A stretch of 64,000 bases of DNA from Pontibacillus salipaludis (GCF_014642405.1 NZ_BMIN01000003.1:124001-188000); one strand, 5' to 3'. Shown: positions 20,303 through 32,240, numbered from the stretch's first letter. Notes: generated from the letters alone by a model not told the origin. Numbers and translations: made by a program.

Positions 20303-21046
20303 ATGACTACAGAGAATAAACGTGTTCATTCAAAAGATCCGGTGAAGAAGCAAACATTTACTCAACGTGCAACATTTATACGTTGGTCTTTTTTTGTTGT
20401 AGGGCTTATTATTCTAGCGTTAGGGATATCTCTAACGATTAAAGCAGACCGTTTTGGAATTGGGCCTTGGGATGTGTTTCATGTAGGTCTTCATGAACAA
20501 TTCGGATTAACCGTTGGGTCCTGGTCCATTATTGCTGGTTTAGTGGTTGTCGGTTTTACATCGATTGTCACAAAATCATGGCCCCAAATTGGTACAATAT
20601 TAAATATGCTTCTTATTGGTGTCTTCATTGATATTTTTAACTACGTGCTACCGTCCCCGGAAACTTTATGGAGTAACATGGCTGTCTTCTTATTGGGGAT
20701 TACGGTATTGGCATATGGAATTGGGATTTACGTCGCTCCAGGGCTAGGAGCTGGTCCACGAGATGGTTTAATGTTAGTAATCCGTGACCTAACTGGCTGG
20801 AAAGTCCAATGGGTACGAAATGGTATTGAAGTGACAGTATTCCTTTTAGGTTGGCTTTTAGGGGGACCAGTTGGTGTCGGCACGGTCGTCATCGCACTAG
20901 GTCTTGGAACGATTGTTGGGTATTCTTTACCCCAAACTAAGAAATTATTAGACTATATGATACGAAGAGGTGAAGCTCATGAAAATCTCTACCAAGGGAC
21001 GTTACGGTCTGACCATCATGATCGCGCTAGCCAAGAAATACGGTGA
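20303..21046 (+). CDS. YczE/YyaS/YitT-family membrane protein
   Basis: A 247-residue membrane protein with about five hydrophobic segments after a basic N-terminus. The phrases FGIGPWDVFHVGL and GLGAGPRDGLMLVI are the duplicated PWD/PRD signatures of this family. Function is uncertain; YczE affects bacillaene/surfactin production in some Bacillus. I chose ATG 20303 since GAAAGGA (20288-20294) is 8 bases upstream; the ATG at 20297 is too close. Its last 68 bases overlap cymR in another frame, so the tail after about residue 225 is shared coding sequence. That long overlap is unusual. A transport or regulator-linked role with cymR is only inferred. Confidence 0.85.
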   Translation: MTTENKRVHSKDPVKKQTFTQRATFIRWSFFVVGLIILALGISLTIKADRFGIGPWDVFHVGLHEQFGLTVGSWSIIAGLVVVGFTSIVTKSWPQIGTILNMLLIGVFIDIFNYVLPSPETLWSNMAVFLLGITVLAYGIGIYVAPGLGAGPRDGLMLVIRDLTGWKVQWVRNGIEVTVFLLGWLLGGPVGVGTVVIALGLGTIVGYSLPQTKKLLDYMIRRGEAHENLYQGTLRSDHHDRASQEIR

Positions 21047-21398
21047 TGGTCCGATATCTTTAAAATCCATTGCACGAGAAAACAATTTATCCGAACACTA
21101 TCTGGAGCAGCTTATTGCTCCTCTTAGAAATGCAGGTTTAGTACGAAGCGTTCGTGGCGCATATGGCGGCTATATGTTAACAAGAAACCCAGATCAAATT
21201 ACTTCTGGTGATGTTATACGGGTACTAGAAGGACCAATCAGTCCAGTTGAGGGTATCGAAGACGAAGAGCCGGCGAAACAAGCGCTTTGGATGCGGATCC
21301 GTGATGCTGTGAAAGATGTTCTAGATACGACAACGTTGCACGACCTTGCTCAACATGACGATTCTGATGAGCAAGAAGCGTACATGTTCTATATTTAA
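20979..21398 (+). CDS. cymR: Rrf2-family cysteine metabolism repressor CymR
   Basis: A 139-residue Rrf2 winged-helix regulator. The N-terminal recognition helices read MKISTKGRYGLTIMIALA and HYLEQLIAPLR, with the wing GAYGGYML. In B. subtilis CymR, together with CysK, represses cysteine uptake and synthesis genes. There is no cysteine anywhere in the protein, so it lacks the Fe-S cysteines of IscR/NsrR relatives and any cysteine redox switch. The ATG at 20979 follows GAGGTG (20967-20972); a GTG at 20970 overlaps that site. It lies upstream of iscS, as in B. subtilis. Confidence 0.93.
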   Translation: MKISTKGRYGLTIMIALAKKYGDGPISLKSIARENNLSEHYLEQLIAPLRNAGLVRSVRGAYGGYMLTRNPDQITSGDVIRVLEGPISPVEGIEDEEPAKQALWMRIRDAVKDVLDTTTLHDLAQHDDSDEQEAYMFYI

Positions 21399-21419
21399 AG
21401 AAATGAGAGGGTCTCTTAT

Positions 21420-23691
<2,272 letters not shown>

Positions 23692-23744
23692 TATAAGAGG
23701 ATGTCCCTAATCGAGTATACCCCCCATGACGTATAGTAGGTCAT

Positions 23745-23779
23745 GAAAGGGGCGCCGTTATGGGGCACCTCTTTTTTTA
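23745..23779 (+). terminator. Terminator after mnmA
   Basis: AAAGGGGCGCC pairs (one mismatch) with GGGGCACCTCTTT, followed by a T-run. Confidence 0.8.
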
Positions 23780-23948
23780 AAGGTGCTTTGTTTGGATTGA
23801 AATCATTTGCTCTTTCTTATGCGACCAAGTCCATAAATAAAATATCTGATACAATGTTGAGAGAGGAAGAGCTTTTTTCTTTAGCGTTTTTAAACCATTA
23901 ATTCATTAGAAGATAATAAATAGGATTTTGATGTAGGAGGAATTACAA

Positions 23949-24620
23949 ATGGATTACTTAACACAAGGTATTCAATATATGCAGGAGCAACAATATGAAG
24001 AAGCAGCGCAGGCATTTACGCAAGCTATTGAGGAGAACCCAAATGAACCATTAGGTTATGTGAACTTTGGAAATCTCTTGTTACACATGAATGATCGGGA
24101 GCGAGCTGAGCGATTCTTCAAAAAAGCGATTGAGTTGAATGAAGACGTTGCAACGGCTCATTACGGACTAGGTAATGTCTATTATGAACAAGAAAAATAC
24201 GAAGAAGCTGTAGAACCGTTTCAAAAAGCTATTCAAAAAGGCTTGGAAGAGAGCGATGCCTATTATATGCTTGGACTAAGTTTATTGTATCAGGAGCAAT
24301 TCAAATTTGCTCTTGCCTATTTACAACGTGCTACAGAGCTCTCACCTGATGATGCAGAAGTGCATTTTCAATACGGCCTTTGTCTTGCGCAAGTAGGTAT
24401 GATAGATGAAGCAATCCAAACGTTCACGAAAGTTCTAACGCTAAACGCTGAACACAGTGATGCTCATTATAACTTAGGCGTATCCTATCTTTATAAAGAA
24501 GACCCGGAACAAGCTTTGAAACATTTTGGACTGGCTATTGATATTCAGCCGGATCACATGCTGGCAGCCAATGCAAAAGCTAAAGTAGAAGAGCTGCTAG
24601 AGCAAAATCAGGGAGAATAA
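23949..24620 (+). CDS. Tetratricopeptide-repeat protein (YrrB-like)
   Basis: A 223-residue soluble protein made almost entirely of TPR units (for example EEAAQAFTQAIEENPNEPLG and YNLGVSYLYKEDPEQALKHF), about six repeats. TPR arrays bind other proteins; the partner is unknown. It sits between mnmA and recD2, as yrrB does in B. subtilis. AGGAGGAATT precedes the ATG. recD2 follows after 15 bases, so cotranscription is likely. Confidence 0.9.
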   Translation: MDYLTQGIQYMQEQQYEEAAQAFTQAIEENPNEPLGYVNFGNLLLHMNDRERAERFFKKAIELNEDVATAHYGLGNVYYEQEKYEEAVEPFQKAIQKGLEESDAYYMLGLSLLYQEQFKFALAYLQRATELSPDDAEVHFQYGLCLAQVGMIDEAIQTFTKVLTLNAEHSDAHYNLGVSYLYKEDPEQALKHFGLAIDIQPDHMLAANAKAKVEELLEQNQGE

Positions 24621-24635
24621 AAGGAGTAGAACCCT

Positions 24636-26972
24636 ATGGCAATGGAGAAGCAATTAGAAGAGAATTTTGAACCGGAGAAAGGCTTCATCAAAGGGGAACC
24701 TCTGCGGATGATTTACCATAATGATGAAGAACACTTTTCCATTGCACTGGTTAAAATCATCGATACAAATGAATCCTTTGATGAAAAGGAAATCGTATTA
24801 AAAGGACACTTCTCACCATTAGATGAAGGAGAGCAATATACGTTTTACGGGCGTGTGACAAACCATCCGAAATTTGGCGAGCAGTACCAAGTGGATCATT
24901 ATCAAAAGGAAGTTCCTACATCTAAAGAGGGCATAGTGGGATACCTCTCAAGTGATTTATTTTATGGAATAGGAAAACGAACCGCAGAAAACATCGTCGC
25001 TATACTTGGAGAACAAACCATTAGTCGCATCCTTCAAGATCCTTCTGTGTTGAAGGATGTACCTGGGCTGAAACAAGATAAAGCTGACAGGCTTGTTGCT
25101 GATTTGAAACAGCATCAGGGCTTTGAGCATATTGTTATTGGATTATCCGAATATGGGTTTGGCTTACAAATGGCTCAGAAAATATATGAAGCGTATCAAG
25201 ATCAAGCGCTTGAAATTCTACAGGAAGACCCTTATCAATTTGTGTTTGATATTCAGGGGTTTGGGTTTAAACGAGCAGACGAAGTAGCTTCTCAGAACAA
25301 TATTGCATTTGATCACCCTACTAGGATTCAAGCAGCTTGTATGTATGCCTTAAATCAAGGCAGCAGTCATGGGCATGTTTATATGACGTTTGAAGCTTTG
25401 CAAGATGAAGTATTAAGCATTTTACAAGGCTCATCTGGTGTTATTACACACGAGATTATTTCCCGAGAAATAGCACAACTTGTCGAAGATGAGAAAGTGT
25501 TAGTGGAGCAAGAGAAGGTTTATTTGCCATCTCTTTTCTTTGCGGAAGCAGGATTTGCTAAGCAACTTCACAGAGTTATGCTCTCAGAACTTGAAGAAGA
25601 ATTTACACAAGCAGAGTTAATGAAAGTAGTTGGAGAAATTGAAGAAGAAGAGAGCATAAGTTACGGGAAAGAGCAGTTCGATGCGATTGAGAAAGCTCTC
25701 CATTCTAAAATGATGATCTTAACAGGTGGACCGGGTACAGGAAAGACCACGGTCATTAAAGGAATTGTAAATGCTTATGCTAAATTGAAGCGAAAGTCTT
25801 TAAAACCTGCTGATTATGGCAAAGATGAACCGTTCCCATTCCTTCTGACGGCCCCAACGGGAAGAGCCGCTAAACGTATGAATGAGTCAACAGGCTTACC
25901 AGCTGTAACGATTCACCGTTTGCTTGGGTGGACAGGTGGGGAATCTTTTGACAAAGACCAGAATAACCAACTGAGTGGGAAGATCTTAATTATAGACGAA
26001 TTTTCTATGGTTGATATTTGGCTTGCGAACCAACTATTTCGCGCGATTCCTTCTGATATGCAGGTGTTATTGGTTGGGGATGAAGATCAATTGCCATCTG
26101 TCGGTCCAGGACAAGTATTATCTGACTTATTGTCGACAGATTACATACCAGCCACACAGCTTCAAGAAGTATATCGTCAAAAAGAAGGGTCACAAATCAT
26201 TCGATTGGCACACGACATGAAAAAAGGGAAATGTGACGAAGGGTCTTTAGCTAAGTCTCATGACTTTTCATTTATCACTTGTCATGAGCCGCAAGTGCTA
26301 CCAGTCATTCAGCAAGTTTATCAAAAGGCAATGGCAAGAGGACACACATTGAAGGATATTCAAATCCTTGCACCTATGTATCGAACAAAAAATGGCATTC
26401 ATCAGCTGAATCAGGAAATTCAAGCATTAGCTAATCCACCTTCTAGACAGCGTAGGGAAATAAAAATGAAAGATGATCTGACCTATCGTTCCGGTGATAA
26501 AGTCATCCAGCTTGTGAACCAACCTGAGTCTGGTGTATATAACGGGGATATTGGTGAGATCGTCGCGATTTACAGAGCTGATGAAACGAAAGAACAAAAA
26601 GAAAAACTTGTTGTTTCATTTGAAGGGAAAGAAGTGGAATACCTTCGAAAGGATCTTAATCAACTCATGCATGCTTACTGTACCTCTATTCATAAGTCAC
26701 AAGGGAGCGAGTTTCCCATTGTCATCTTACCTGTAGTGAGAGGTTATAGCCGTATGCTTAAGAGAAATCTTCTATACACCGCTGTAACAAGAAGTAAACA
26801 ATCACTTATTATTTGCGGAGACCAGGAAGCTTTTAAGCGAGGAGTAGATACGGTGGACACGAATCGCCGTTTCACGGATTTACCTGATAAAATTAAAGTT
26901 TATATGGAAGCAGAAGTGAAAGATGAAGAAGATCTGGATGAGGAAGAACTTTCCCCTTATGACTTCATGTAA
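24636..26972 (+). CDS. recD2: ATP-dependent RecD-like DNA helicase
   Basis: A 778-residue SF1B helicase of the RecD2 type, not part of a RecBCD complex. It has an N-terminal OB-like domain, helix-hairpin-helix region (about 100-230), Walker A GGPGTGKTTV (near residue 365), motif II IIDEFSMVD, VGDEDQLPSVGPGQVL, and the C-terminal motif SIHKSQGSEFP. It moves 5' to 3' and supports replication and mismatch repair in B. subtilis. AAAAGGAG lies 9 bases before the ATG. The acidic C-terminal tail (DEEDLDEEEL) fits a salt-tolerant host. Confidence 0.96.
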   Translation: MAMEKQLEENFEPEKGFIKGEPLRMIYHNDEEHFSIALVKIIDTNESFDEKEIVLKGHFSPLDEGEQYTFYGRVTNHPKFGEQYQVDHYQKEVPTSKEGIVGYLSSDLFYGIGKRTAENIVAILGEQTISRILQDPSVLKDVPGLKQDKADRLVADLKQHQGFEHIVIGLSEYGFGLQMAQKIYEAYQDQALEILQEDPYQFVFDIQGFGFKRADEVASQNNIAFDHPTRIQAACMYALNQGSSHGHVYMTFEALQDEVLSILQGSSGVITHEIISREIAQLVEDEKVLVEQEKVYLPSLFFAEAGFAKQLHRVMLSELEEEFTQAELMKVVGEIEEEESISYGKEQFDAIEKALHSKMMILTGGPGTGKTTVIKGIVNAYAKLKRKSLKPADYGKDEPFPFLLTAPTGRAAKRMNESTGLPAVTIHRLLGWTGGESFDKDQNNQLSGKILIIDEFSMVDIWLANQLFRAIPSDMQVLLVGDEDQLPSVGPGQVLSDLLSTDYIPATQLQEVYRQKEGSQIIRLAHDMKKGKCDEGSLAKSHDFSFITCHEPQVLPVIQQVYQKAMARGHTLKDIQILAPMYRTKNGIHQLNQEIQALANPPSRQRREIKMKDDLTYRSGDKVIQLVNQPESGVYNGDIGEIVAIYRADETKEQKEKLVVSFEGKEVEYLRKDLNQLMHAYCTSIHKSQGSEFPIVILPVVRGYSRMLKRNLLYTAVTRSKQSLIICGDQEAFKRGVDTVDTNRRFTDLPDKIKVYMEAEVKDEEDLDEEELSPYDFM

Positions 26973-27117
26973 ACCGCACATACTATAACTGTTCCACGAA
27001 TGATTTAATGTGGAACATACCATTGGGTGCCAGTAAATTCATCTGAAAAAGTGTATGACTGATCTTTTTCTGGGCAATAATGGCAACTAGAACTTACACA
27101 AGTAAGGAGTTGCCGAC

Positions 27118-27306
27118 ATGCATTGTCCAAACTGTAAGCGAAAAGATATCGGGAAAATTGGGAATAACCAATATTACTGTTGGACCTGCTTTATAGAGCT
27201 TTCAACTACTAAAGGCAAGGTTCACGTACACCAAGTTGAAGAAGATGGCTCCCTAAGCTCTCTAGATGACTTGTTTGGAGACGAAGAGCAAACAGCCCAA
27301 TGGTAA
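27118..27306 (+). CDS. Small zinc-ribbon-like protein, function unknown
   Basis: A 62-residue protein with two Cys-X2-Cys pairs: CPNC (residues 3-6) and CWTC (residues 22-25), forming a likely zinc ribbon, then an acidic tail with SLDDLFGDEE. The ribosome site AAGGAG lies 9 bases upstream. Small genes with this layout occur after recD2 in Bacillaceae as I recall, but I have no name for the family. It probably binds zinc; no activity can be assigned. Confidence 0.75.
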   Translation: MHCPNCKRKDIGKIGNNQYYCWTCFIELSTTKGKVHVHQVEEDGSLSSLDDLFGDEEQTAQW

Positions 27307-27330
27307 ATCCATTTACGGGTGGTGAAGCGA

Positions 27331-27486
27331 ATGAACAGAACGTTCTCTTCTCTTGCAGCACTTGGAGTGGGCGCAGCCGCACTTTACTCCAGGTCGAAAA
27401 GAGGTCGCAAGAAAGACTTCTCCGATATGTTCTCAAAACGGTCAATGAAGCGTATGCGTAAGAGAGTAAGTAAAGCTTTCCGCTAA
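27331..27486 (+). CDS. Small basic protein of the DUF3918/YrzQ type
   Basis: A 51-residue protein, starting MNRTFSSLAALGVGAAALY and ending KRMRKRVSKAFR. A short hydrophobic N-terminus is followed by a strongly basic tail. This matches B. subtilis YrzQ in layout. GGTGAAG lies just before the ATG. A terminator follows 12 bases after the stop. Function unknown; a membrane or nucleic-acid interaction is conceivable from the charge pattern only. Confidence 0.75.
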   Translation: MNRTFSSLAALGVGAAALYSRSKRGRKKDFSDMFSKRSMKRMRKRVSKAFR

Positions 27487-27498
27487 GCTAAATAAAGA

Positions 27499-27529
27499 AA
27501 CAGGCCCCGCCACCGCGGGGCCTGTTTTT
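27499..27529 (+). terminator. Intrinsic terminator after the YrzQ-like gene
   Basis: AACAGGCCCCGC-CACC-GCGGGGCCTGTT followed by TTT. Confidence 0.93.
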
Positions 27530-27566
27530 ATTTTCAAATATGCTTATTCCTAGGAAGTTGAGAGAA

Positions 27567-27744
27567 GTTTCCGTTAGCTTTATTGAGTGGAAGGTGGGCC
27601 TGGAAACCACTCGCTTTCCTGTGGGGAGCTGGTGAGCCTCCTCACCCGGCAGGGCCGGGATCCGGGGTCTCACCTAGGCTCTTCTTCCCACGGGAGTCTC
27701 GCAGTTTCCAGGCCCACCTTTTCCAGATTAGGGTGAACGAAAAC
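27567..27744 (-). repeat. Palindromic intergenic element, copy 2 (reverse)
   Basis: Terminal repeats GTTTCCGTTA / GAACGAAAAC (one mismatch). Perfect 17-bp outer arm AAGGTGGGCCTGGAAAC (27591-27607) / GTTTCCAGGCCCACCTT (27704-27720). Read on the minus strand the core gives GTGGG/CCCAC and GGTGAG/CTCACC pairs and an apical CCCGGC/GCCGGG hairpin. It lies 38 bases past a terminator and 41 bases before copy 3, which has the opposite orientation. Confidence 0.92.
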
Positions 27745-27785
27745 AAGCAATTTGAGGGGGGTTAGGGTCATCAGGTGTGACAGCG

Positions 27786-27962
27786 GGTCCGTTAACCTAA
27801 TTAAACGTAAGGGCTTGCTCGGGGAATGCGAGACTCCCGCGGGGAAAGGAGCCTAGGGGAGACCCCACAGAGAGCGTCAGCGAACGAGGAGGCTTCCCAG
27901 CTCCCCGCAGGAAAGCGAGTTGTCCCCGAGCAAGCCCAATCACTCATCAAACGTAACGGTCC
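27786..27962 (+). repeat. Palindromic intergenic element, copy 3 (forward)
   Basis: Terminal repeats GGTCCGTTA / TAACGGTCC (one mismatch). Outer arm GGGCTTGCTCGGGGA pairs with TCCCCGAGCAAGCCC. The inner pairs are GCGGG/CCCGC and GGGGAG/CTTCCC (one G-T). It shares TGCGAGACTCCCGCGGG with copies 4 and 8. No gene is supported between 27487 and 28056. Confidence 0.92.
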
Positions 27963-28056
27963 TTAAAAGCTCTGCTAGAAAATCTGTAAGCGATAGGTAT
28001 AAAAGCTTCATAAACCATTCAACCTAATATAAATAGGAGAGTGGGGTGAAAAATGT

Positions 28057-29124
28057 ATGGGGAAAGGATCTTTAACGCTTCAATGGATCTATAGGTCTGT
28101 ATTAGTGTTGTTAGTGTTATTAATCGTATATTTAATTGTAAAACTTTTTCCTTTTTATGAGGCGTTTTTACAAATTTTATTTCGTCTTTTTATCCCATTC
28201 ATCGTGTCCTTGTGTATTGCTTATTTGCTGCATCCTGTAGTAGAGGGGTTATATCATCGTAATGTTCCGCGTTGGCTTGCAATAACGATTATATATATCT
28301 TCTTCTTTGGTGGAATTGGATATGTGGTATATAAAGCTTATCCGTTATTTTTAAAGCAGATTAAAGGCTTAAGTGAAAGCTTGCCTGGGTTTGTCGAAAC
28401 GTATAGACAGTGGATTTATGAGGTGTATGAACGTACGTCGTTCCTGCCAGAGACTGTTCATGACCGCATGGATGTCATGTTAACCAATGTAGAACAACTG
28501 GGTGAGGATTTCATTCTTTCTATTGGAAACCGTTTAACAGGTATGTTTGATGTATTCATTATTCTTGCGGTCATTCCTGTTCTCGTTTTTTACATGTTGA
28601 AAGATTATCCAATTATGTCTACAACGCTTTATAAATTAACCCCAAAGCGGTATCGGGAAGAGGGGAAAGAAGTCTTACGTGATATAGATAAAAGCTTAGG
28701 AAGTTACATTCGTGGACAGCTTCTTGTGTGTTTATTTGTTGGCTTGATTTCAATGTTGGCGTTGTGGTTGATTGGAATGAAGTTCCCTTTAATACTTGGA
28801 GGGGTTATGGGGATTACGAACATTATTCCTTATTTTGGGCCGATTATTGGGGCAGTGCCAGCGGTGGTGATTGCATTTACGATGTCGACGAAAATGGTGC
28901 TTTTCGTCGTTATTGCTGTATTTATCGTTCAACTTATAGAAAGTAACTTATTGTCACCATTTATTGTGGGAAAGAGTCTTCACATGCACCCAGTCCTTAT
29001 TATCTTTGCTCTGTTAATTGGAGGAGAGATCGGTGGCATTATCGGTATGATTATAGCTGTTCCAGTTCTCACCATTATTCGAGTCCTTATTCATCATACA
29101 AAGATGTTTCGGCAAGAACGTTGA
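28057..29124 (+). CDS. AI-2E family transporter (YrrI-like)
   Basis: A 355-residue membrane protein with about seven to eight hydrophobic segments and the family phrases LGGVMGITNIIPYFGPIIGA and GEIGGIIGMIIAVP. The AI-2E superfamily includes autoinducer exporters and Na+/H+ antiporters; the substrate here cannot be told. In B. subtilis yrrI is also just upstream of alaS. GGGGTGA precedes the ATG at 28057; another ATG at 28053 is out of frame. The alaS promoter overlaps its stop codon. Confidence 0.9.
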   Translation: MGKGSLTLQWIYRSVLVLLVLLIVYLIVKLFPFYEAFLQILFRLFIPFIVSLCIAYLLHPVVEGLYHRNVPRWLAITIIYIFFFGGIGYVVYKAYPLFLKQIKGLSESLPGFVETYRQWIYEVYERTSFLPETVHDRMDVMLTNVEQLGEDFILSIGNRLTGMFDVFIILAVIPVLVFYMLKDYPIMSTTLYKLTPKRYREEGKEVLRDIDKSLGSYIRGQLLVCLFVGLISMLALWLIGMKFPLILGGVMGITNIIPYFGPIIGAVPAVVIAFTMSTKMVLFVVIAVFIVQLIESNLLSPFIVGKSLHMHPVLIIFALLIGGEIGGIIGMIIAVPVLTIIRVLIHHTKMFRQER

Positions 29125-29149
29125 CATTTCGCATTTTGTTTTCTATAAT
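29121..29149 (+). promoter_or_regulatory. Consensus sigma-A promoter for the alaS leader
   Basis: TTGACA (29121-29126), 17-base spacer, TATAAT (29144-29149): a perfect match to both consensus hexamers. The -35 box overlaps the stop codon of the preceding gene. Confidence 0.93.
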
Positions 29150-29179
29150 TTTGGCATAAACAAATGACTAGAATCGGAT

Positions 29180-29440
29180 AAACAATACGTAGAAGGATCG
29201 AGTACATAGCAGACCATCTGACTAGAGAGAAACTCCCTTGGCTGGAAGGAGTTTTAGGTGAAGGGCTATGGAACGCTAATTCCTGAGTGCAGGTAAACAC
29301 TGCCGGGTTTCGCTCCGTTATAGTGAAGGTAGAGGATCAATATTCTCTACATGAAGTGATGAATTCCTTTATGAATTCATAATCAGGGTGGTACCGCGAT
29401 AACTCTCGTCCCTGCATATAATGCAGGACGGGAGTTTTTT
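29180..29440 (+). promoter_or_regulatory. T-box riboswitch upstream of alaS
   Basis: The canonical T-box AGGGTGGTACCGCGA is at 29385-29399. Stem III is ATGAATTC/GAATTCAT (29359-29380). Stem I contains the AACTCC/GGAGTT hairpin. GCT (29265-29267), in GTGAAGGGCTA, is the likely alanine specifier codon, though I could not fit the whole lower stem. The bulge TGGT would pair with an ACCA end, as in tRNA-Ala. The leader ends in a terminator whose arm overlaps the antiterminator. Confidence 0.95.
29401..29440 (+). terminator. T-box regulated terminator before alaS
   Basis: ACTCTCGTCCCTGCAT pairs with ATGCAGGACGGGAGT and is followed by TTTTT. Confidence 0.93.
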
Positions 29441-29504
29441 ATGTTCAATTGTACATACTCGATCTATACGTGATTGTATTCGAAATAATAAGGAGGCCCC
29501 TTCC

Positions 29505-32150
29505 ATGAAAACATTAACCTCTGCACAAGTGCGCCAAATGTACCTTGATTTCTTTAAAGAGAAAGGACACAGCGTTGAGCCTAGTGCATCTCTTGTTCCA
29601 TACGAAGACCCAACACTACTTTGGATTAATAGTGGGGTAGCAACTTTAAAGAAATATTTTGACGGTAGCGTGATCCCTGACAATCCTCGCATTGTAAACG
29701 CGCAAAAGTCCATCCGTACGAATGACATTGAAAATGTAGGTAAGACAGCGCGTCACCATACATTCTTTGAAATGCTAGGGAACTTCTCAATCGGCGATTA
29801 CTTCAAGAAAGAAGCCATTGAATATGCTTGGGAATTCTTAACGAGCCCTGATTGGATTGGTTTTGATCCAGAGAAGTTATCCGTAACGGTTCACCCAGAA
29901 GATGATGAAGCCTTCAACATGTGGAAAGATGACGTAGGTGTACCGGAAGAGCGCATCATTCGTCTTGAAGAGAATTTCTGGGATATTGGTGAAGGCCCAA
30001 GTGGTCCGAACACAGAAATTTTCTATGATCGTGGTGAAAAATACGGAAACGATCCAAAAGACCCTGAGCTATACCCAGGTGGGGAAAATGAGCGTTACCT
30101 TGAGATTTGGAACTTGGTGTTTTCCCAGTTTAACCACAATCCAGATGACACGTATACACCACTTCCTAAGAAAAACATTGATACAGGGATGGGGCTAGAA
30201 CGTATCGTCTCTGTTATTCAAGATACTCCAACAAACTTTGAAACAGATTTATTCAAATCAGTTATTGAGCATACTGAAAAGCTAGCTGATACAACATATG
30301 GTAAAGACGAGGAGAAAGATGTTTCTTTTAAAGTTATTGCAGACCACGTTCGTACCGTGACGTTTGCTGTTGGAGATGGAGCGCTTCCTTCCAATGAAGG
30401 TCGTGGATATGTGCTTCGTCGTTTGCTTCGTCGCGCAGTTCGCTATGCTAAACAAATTGGTATTCATGAACCATTTATGTTTAAGTTAGTTGAACATGTC
30501 TCAGACATCATGGAAGATTTCTATCCAGAAGTGAAGAAAAAACAAGACTTTATTGAGACGGTTGTCAAAAATGAAGAAGAGCGCTTCCATGAAACGTTAA
30601 ACGATGGTTTATCCATTTTGACAGAAATTATTAAAGAAGAAACAGCCAAAGGGAAGAGTGTATTTCCTGGAACAGAAGTGTTCCGCTTATATGACACATA
30701 CGGGTTCCCTAAAGAGTTGACGGAGGAATATGTGCACGAAGCAGGATTCACTCTTGATGAAGAAGGCTTCCGTCAAGAAATGGAACGTCAAAGAGAACGC
30801 GCTCGTAATGCTCGTCAGAAAGTAGACTCTATGTCTGTACAAGAAGGTGTGCTGGGAGAAGTAACAGTAGCTAGTGAATTTGTTGGCTATGACAATCTTG
30901 AAACATATACCACCATTACAGAGCTTGTGAAGAATAAAGATTTCGCATCTGAGGCACAAGCTGGTGAAGAGGTTTATATCTTCCTAGAGAAGACTCCTTT
31001 CTATGCAGAAAGTGGTGGACAGATTGCCGATAAAGGATATATCCAAACGGAATCTGCAACACTAGAAGTCCAAGATGTTCAAAAAGCGCCAAACGGTCAA
31101 AACCTACATCGGGCGATCGTTCAAGAAGGAACGATTCAAAAAGATGAACAAGTAAGAGCGACAGTAGAACGTGGTAATCGTTCTCACGTTGTTAAAAACC
31201 ATACAGCGACCCACTTGTTGCACCAAGCTCTTAAAGATGTTCTAGGTGAACATGTTAATCAGGCTGGTTCACTTGTAACGGGTGATCGTTTGCGTTTTGA
31301 CTTCTCTCACTTTGGATCCGTTTCTGAAAAAGAGATCGAGCAGATTGAAACAGCTGTGAATGAAAAAGTATGGGAGTCCATACCCGTTGCAATCGATAAC
31401 CATACCTTGCAAGAAGCGAAAGACATGGGCGCGATGGCTCTGTTTGGAGAGAAATACGGAGATGAAGTGCGTGTTGTTAAAGTTGGCGATTACTCTGTAG
31501 AACTATGCGGGGGTTGCCACGTATACAATACAGCGGAAATTGGTTTGTTTAAGATTATTGCGGAATCTGGCATAGGCGCTGGTACTCGTCGTATAGAAGC
31601 TGTTACCGGAAAAGGTGCCTTTGAGTTTATGAACGGAAAAGAAGTTCTATTAAACCAAGCAGCTGACCTATTAAAAACGAAACCAGACACTGTTCCAGAC
31701 CGTATTGAAGGATTATATCAAGAAATGAAAGAAGTACAAAGAGAGAAAGAATCTCTTTCTGCTAAATTATCTAACCTTGAAGCATCTTCTATTTTAGACC
31801 AATTTGAAGAAGTAGAAGGCGTTTCCCTATTAGCTAAGCAAGTCGACGTATCCGACATGAATGCACTAAGGAATATGTTAGATGATTTAAAACAAAAAGT
31901 ATCTTCAGGCATTATTCTTCTTGCATCTGTTAACAATGGTAAAGTACAGTTAGTATCAGGTGTAACAAAAGATCTAATCGATCAAGGATATCACGCAGGG
32001 AATCTAATCAAAGAAGTAGCGACCAGGTGTGGAGGCGGCGGAGGCGGCCGTCCAGACATGGCACAAGCTGGTGGTAAAAATCCTGATCAAGTAGAAGAAG
32101 CGGTAAACTATGCAAAAACATATGTTCAAACCGTTGCAAATCAAGGATAA
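29505..32150 (+). CDS. alaS: Alanyl-tRNA synthetase
   Basis: An 881-residue class IIc synthetase. The N-terminal catalytic core starts [17 protein letters not shown] and includes the class II motif [14 protein letters not shown]. The editing domain has the zinc-binding motifs [11 protein letters not shown] and [13 protein letters not shown]. The C-terminal C-Ala domain contains [16 protein letters not shown]. The ATG at 29505 follows AGGAGG (29491-29496); the open frame runs further upstream but crosses the T-box terminator, so that extension is not coding. Regulation is by the T-box leader. Confidence 0.98.
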   Translation: MKTLTSAQVRQMYLDFFKEKGHSVEPSASLVPYEDPTLLWINSGVATLKKYFDGSVIPDNPRIVNAQKSIRTNDIENVGKTARHHTFFEMLGNFSIGDYFKKEAIEYAWEFLTSPDWIGFDPEKLSVTVHPEDDEAFNMWKDDVGVPEERIIRLEENFWDIGEGPSGPNTEIFYDRGEKYGNDPKDPELYPGGENERYLEIWNLVFSQFNHNPDDTYTPLPKKNIDTGMGLERIVSVIQDTPTNFETDLFKSVIEHTEKLADTTYGKDEEKDVSFKVIADHVRTVTFAVGDGALPSNEGRGYVLRRLLRRAVRYAKQIGIHEPFMFKLVEHVSDIMEDFYPEVKKKQDFIETVVKNEEERFHETLNDGLSILTEIIKEETAKGKSVFPGTEVFRLYDTYGFPKELTEEYVHEAGFTLDEEGFRQEMERQRERARNARQKVDSMSVQEGVLGEVTVASEFVGYDNLETYTTITELVKNKDFASEAQAGEEVYIFLEKTPFYAESGGQIADKGYIQTESATLEVQDVQKAPNGQNLHRAIVQEGTIQKDEQVRATVERGNRSHVVKNHTATHLLHQALKDVLGEHVNQAGSLVTGDRLRFDFSHFGSVSEKEIEQIETAVNEKVWESIPVAIDNHTLQEAKDMGAMALFGEKYGDEVRVVKVGDYSVELCGGCHVYNTAEIGLFKIIAESGIGAGTRRIEAVTGKGAFEFMNGKEVLLNQAADLLKTKPDTVPDRIEGLYQEMKEVQREKESLSAKLSNLEASSILDQFEEVEGVSLLAKQVDVSDMNALRNMLDDLKQKVSSGIILLASVNNGKVQLVSGVTKDLIDQGYHAGNLIKEVATRCGGGGGGRPDMAQAGGKNPDQVEEAVNYAKTYVQTVANQG

Positions 32151-32240
32151 TAGGAAATAGATAGTAAAAAACTAGCTGTATTCTCAAAATGAAGCTTACA
32201 CGTAAGCGATATGTGGGTACATCTATAGAGAGGTGATTGT

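Noticed and set aside
27118-27306. Zinc-ribbon gene as a transposase or recombinase fragment
   Set aside because: It is a complete short frame with its own ribosome site and an intact neighbourhood; no mobile-element motif is seen.
27583-27765. Open frames inside the palindromic elements (also 33359-33706, 59995-60215, 60339-60551)
   Set aside because: They follow from the repeated GC-rich palindromes, have no ribosome sites, and their frames are not preserved between copies.
29421-29504. N-terminal extension of alaS
   Set aside because: It crosses the T-box terminator; AGGAGG directly precedes ATG 29505.
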